From: Chloroflexota bacterium
GTDB taxonomy: Bacteria; Chloroflexota; Anaerolineae; UBA4142
Assembly (NCBI GenBank): GCA_016865935.1
Contig: VGOB01000038.1
Location: 1 to 32,174 of the forward strand
DNA length: 32,174 nucleotides
Direction: 5' to 3'
Below, piece after piece: positions 31,901-32,174 of the stretch. Made by a program: the position numbers and the translations under genes. The notes beneath the pieces were generated by a model that was not told the DNA's origin, did no database searches, and worked only from the letters and a program-made list of their open reading frames with translations. How positions within the stretch are numbered: position 1 is the stretch's first letter; each line of letters starts with the position of its first letter.

Positions 31901-32174
31901 GGTCGAATCTTTCCGTGGCAGGGTGAACTGACGCCGCAACACGTAAACTACAGCGAGACGAACATCGGCGCGACGAGCGCGGTTGGGAGTTTTCCGTTAG
32001 GCGCATCGCCGTATGGCGCACTGGATATGAGCGGCAACGTCTGGGAATGGTGTAGCACCAAGTGGATCGAGAACTATAAAGACTATGCCAAGCGCGCCAA
32101 AGAGCGCGAGAATTTGGAAGGTACGGATTACCGGGTTCTGCGCGGCGGGTCGTTCGACTTCCTTCAGTACTACG
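28988..32174 (+). CDS. DUF4062-NACHT-FGE protein, incomplete at the right edge
   Basis: At least 1062 codons, no stop before the edge, so absent from the ORF track. Residues 6-110 are a DUF4062-type domain (RIFVASPGDVKDERDRL, YDLFIGILWNRFGTPT). A NACHT-like STAND ATPase follows with Walker A GDPGGGKST (292-300), Walker B LFDGLDEV (D398, D401, E402) and the VTCRGYAY segment. Its helical part ends in FPHRSYQEYLAGSYLA. From about 795 a formylglycine-generating-enzyme-like domain is read: EVPAGEFVMGT, LPTEAEWEKAARG, MSGNVWEWC, RVLRGGSF. Such STAND proteins usually sense invaders or stress and trigger a response; the FGE-like domain may be the sensor or ligand-binder. ATG 28988 follows GCGAGG. Two repeat-derived stretches lie in the frame (31316-31360, 31760-31857). 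Confidence 0.85.
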   Translation, partial: MPQDISRLRIFVASPGDVKDERDRLGRVVEHLRTHVAAQYGLDLELVRWETHMRPGVAADAQAVVNPQIGAYDLFIGILWNRFGTPTGRAESGTREEFDQAYARWQKDPDSLEIWIYFSKQPFNFTAPQELEQKTKVLAFRQELQTVKGFLTWEYATLAEFEEQVRGHLESFIPKHATLAKPLPRPASPLASSIAPTKLHAGYLRRVQTTCNALPLAVIDPRAVERTRQQTMDLLAVYVALNTQTPAPLTEEELKEKQTRARREEMPDAARETRLLTALQAAARERQMVLLGDPGGGKSTFANYLALCLAGAQLEALGETGALPGQNWLKYLQPAWTHGALLPLQIVLRHFAKSDHCNGTAAGLWNFIAQTLDAQSLADYAPYLQQRLHDGGVLALFDGLDEVADATKSQAVRDAVREFAQTYGHPANRFLVTCRGYAYQDARWQLDHFAIYTLAAFDQAQIDAFIGCWYKEVCRLGWKSETEAEELTGRLQEATRRTDLAPLAKNPLQLAMMASLHFSWGRLPDDRVELYQEMVRLLLVRWQEARLGQETGVTQLVRAGELESALERVAFVAHRSQQGTEGAADISEAMLRSVFKDCLEGDWNRAGEMVTFIQDRAGLLIDRGKGTYTFPHRSYQEYLAGSYLAVQPDFPDQVADLVRANYAQWREVALWAVEVMARLKKMVHVAVDVAAALCPRESPGAQEPEIEWRAAHLAGEALVQIGLERVNAHVLHSQVVERVRCWLVALLERGVLTPADRAAAGRTLAHLGDPRPGVGVTLPLSKTGGGTGRGVPDIVWCEVPAGEFVMGTRTEDIAALMKKYGGDRDWYEYETPQLKLNLPAFLIAKYPLTNAQFDAFARADGYRNERYWTEAIAQGWWQKDGFKGRFDEQRRDHPYDLGAPFNLPNHPVVGITWYEALAFCRWLTERFQISDFRIQIEKIVDRDLQSAIRNSQFAIRLPTEAEWEKAARGSEGRIFPWQGELTPQHVNYSETNIGATSAVGSFPLGASPYGALDMSGNVWEWCSTKWIENYKDYAKRAKERENLEGTDYRVLRGGSFDFLQYY
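31316..31360 (+). repeat. G-rich repeat insertion between NACHT and FGE domains
   Basis: CACCCTTCCCC and GGGGGGAGGGACGGGGAGGGG are partly self-complementary. It encodes TLPLSKTGGGTGRGVPD, a low-complexity linker just before the FGE domain. Confidence 0.6.
31760..31857 (+). repeat. Fourteen-unit heptamer tract inside the FGE domain
   Basis: GAGAGAT, TTCAGAT (x2), TTCAGAA, TTCAGAT, three unrelated units, TTTGCAA, TCCGCAA, TTCGCAA (x2), TTTGCAA, TTCGATT keep seven-base phase for 98 bases. It adds about 30 residues (FQISDFRIQIEK ... SAIRNSQFAIR) between CRWLTE and LPTEAEW, which normally lie close together. Confidence 0.93.

Overview
The window reads as a GC-rich bacterial chromosome segment, most likely from an uncultured Chloroflexota (Anaerolineae-like) lineage. 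This is an inference from the gene mix: REC-PAS-GAF-HD-GYP regulators, a CooC pair, a split acyl-CoA carboxylase and separate B12-mutase large subunits, a NACHT-FGE protein, DUF433/DUF5615 and HEPN/MNT modules, and very abundant short palindromic and short-period repeats. Nothing in the window fixes the taxon.

Layout. 1-50 holds the start of a minus-strand gene with its own promoter. 161-5914 is a signalling block: a kinase core lacking its sensor, a double-receiver protein, and a 1272-residue REC-5xPAS-2xGAF-HD-GYP protein predicted to degrade c-di-GMP. 6011-10757 holds a Fur-family regulator with a perfect 18-bp operator at its own promoter, two CooC/AcsF-type nickel-insertion ATPases, a zinc-ribbon protein of unknown function, and HemW. 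10877-13387 is a lower-GC cassette with its own promoter: an 80-aa protein, a beta-class SPPY DNA methyltransferase, and a probable partner restriction enzyme. 13398-24785 centres on propionyl/branched acyl-CoA metabolism: biotin carboxylase, biotin carrier protein, methylmalonyl-CoA mutase large subunit, methylmalonyl-CoA epimerase, and a second mutase whose active-site residues (F89, Q207) mark it as isobutyryl-CoA mutase-like. Between these lie DUF433/DUF5615 and HEPN/MNT toxin-antitoxin pairs and several small proteins. 24909-28950 holds a DinB-fold protein, two M24-fold proteins (one with intact metal ligands, one without) and a divergent PRPP synthetase. 28988 to the right edge is an incomplete DUF4062-NACHT-FGE protein, a likely conflict or defence STAND NTPase.

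The most unusual feature is at the DNA level. At least a dozen loci carry tracts of strict 7-nt period (one 8-nt, one 9-nt) in which the repeated word changes along the tract while the phase is kept. Many fold back on themselves. They sit between genes but also inside genes (kinase, hemW, NACHT-FGE) and form the C-terminal tails of the double receiver, Fur and MNT proteins. A second class, palindromes bounded by GTAGG...CCTAC or TGTCATT...AATGACA, is also inserted between and inside genes, including twice in the mutase gene, and nested several layers deep at 1010-1270.

How the genes work together: carboxylase, epimerase and mutase form the propionyl-CoA to succinyl-CoA route, and the second mutase would link isobutyryl-CoA to butyryl-CoA. 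The carboxyltransferase, the small B12-binding mutase subunits and CO dehydrogenase are not in the window and must be encoded elsewhere. Start codons were chosen from Shine-Dalgarno spacing and often differ from the ORF track.
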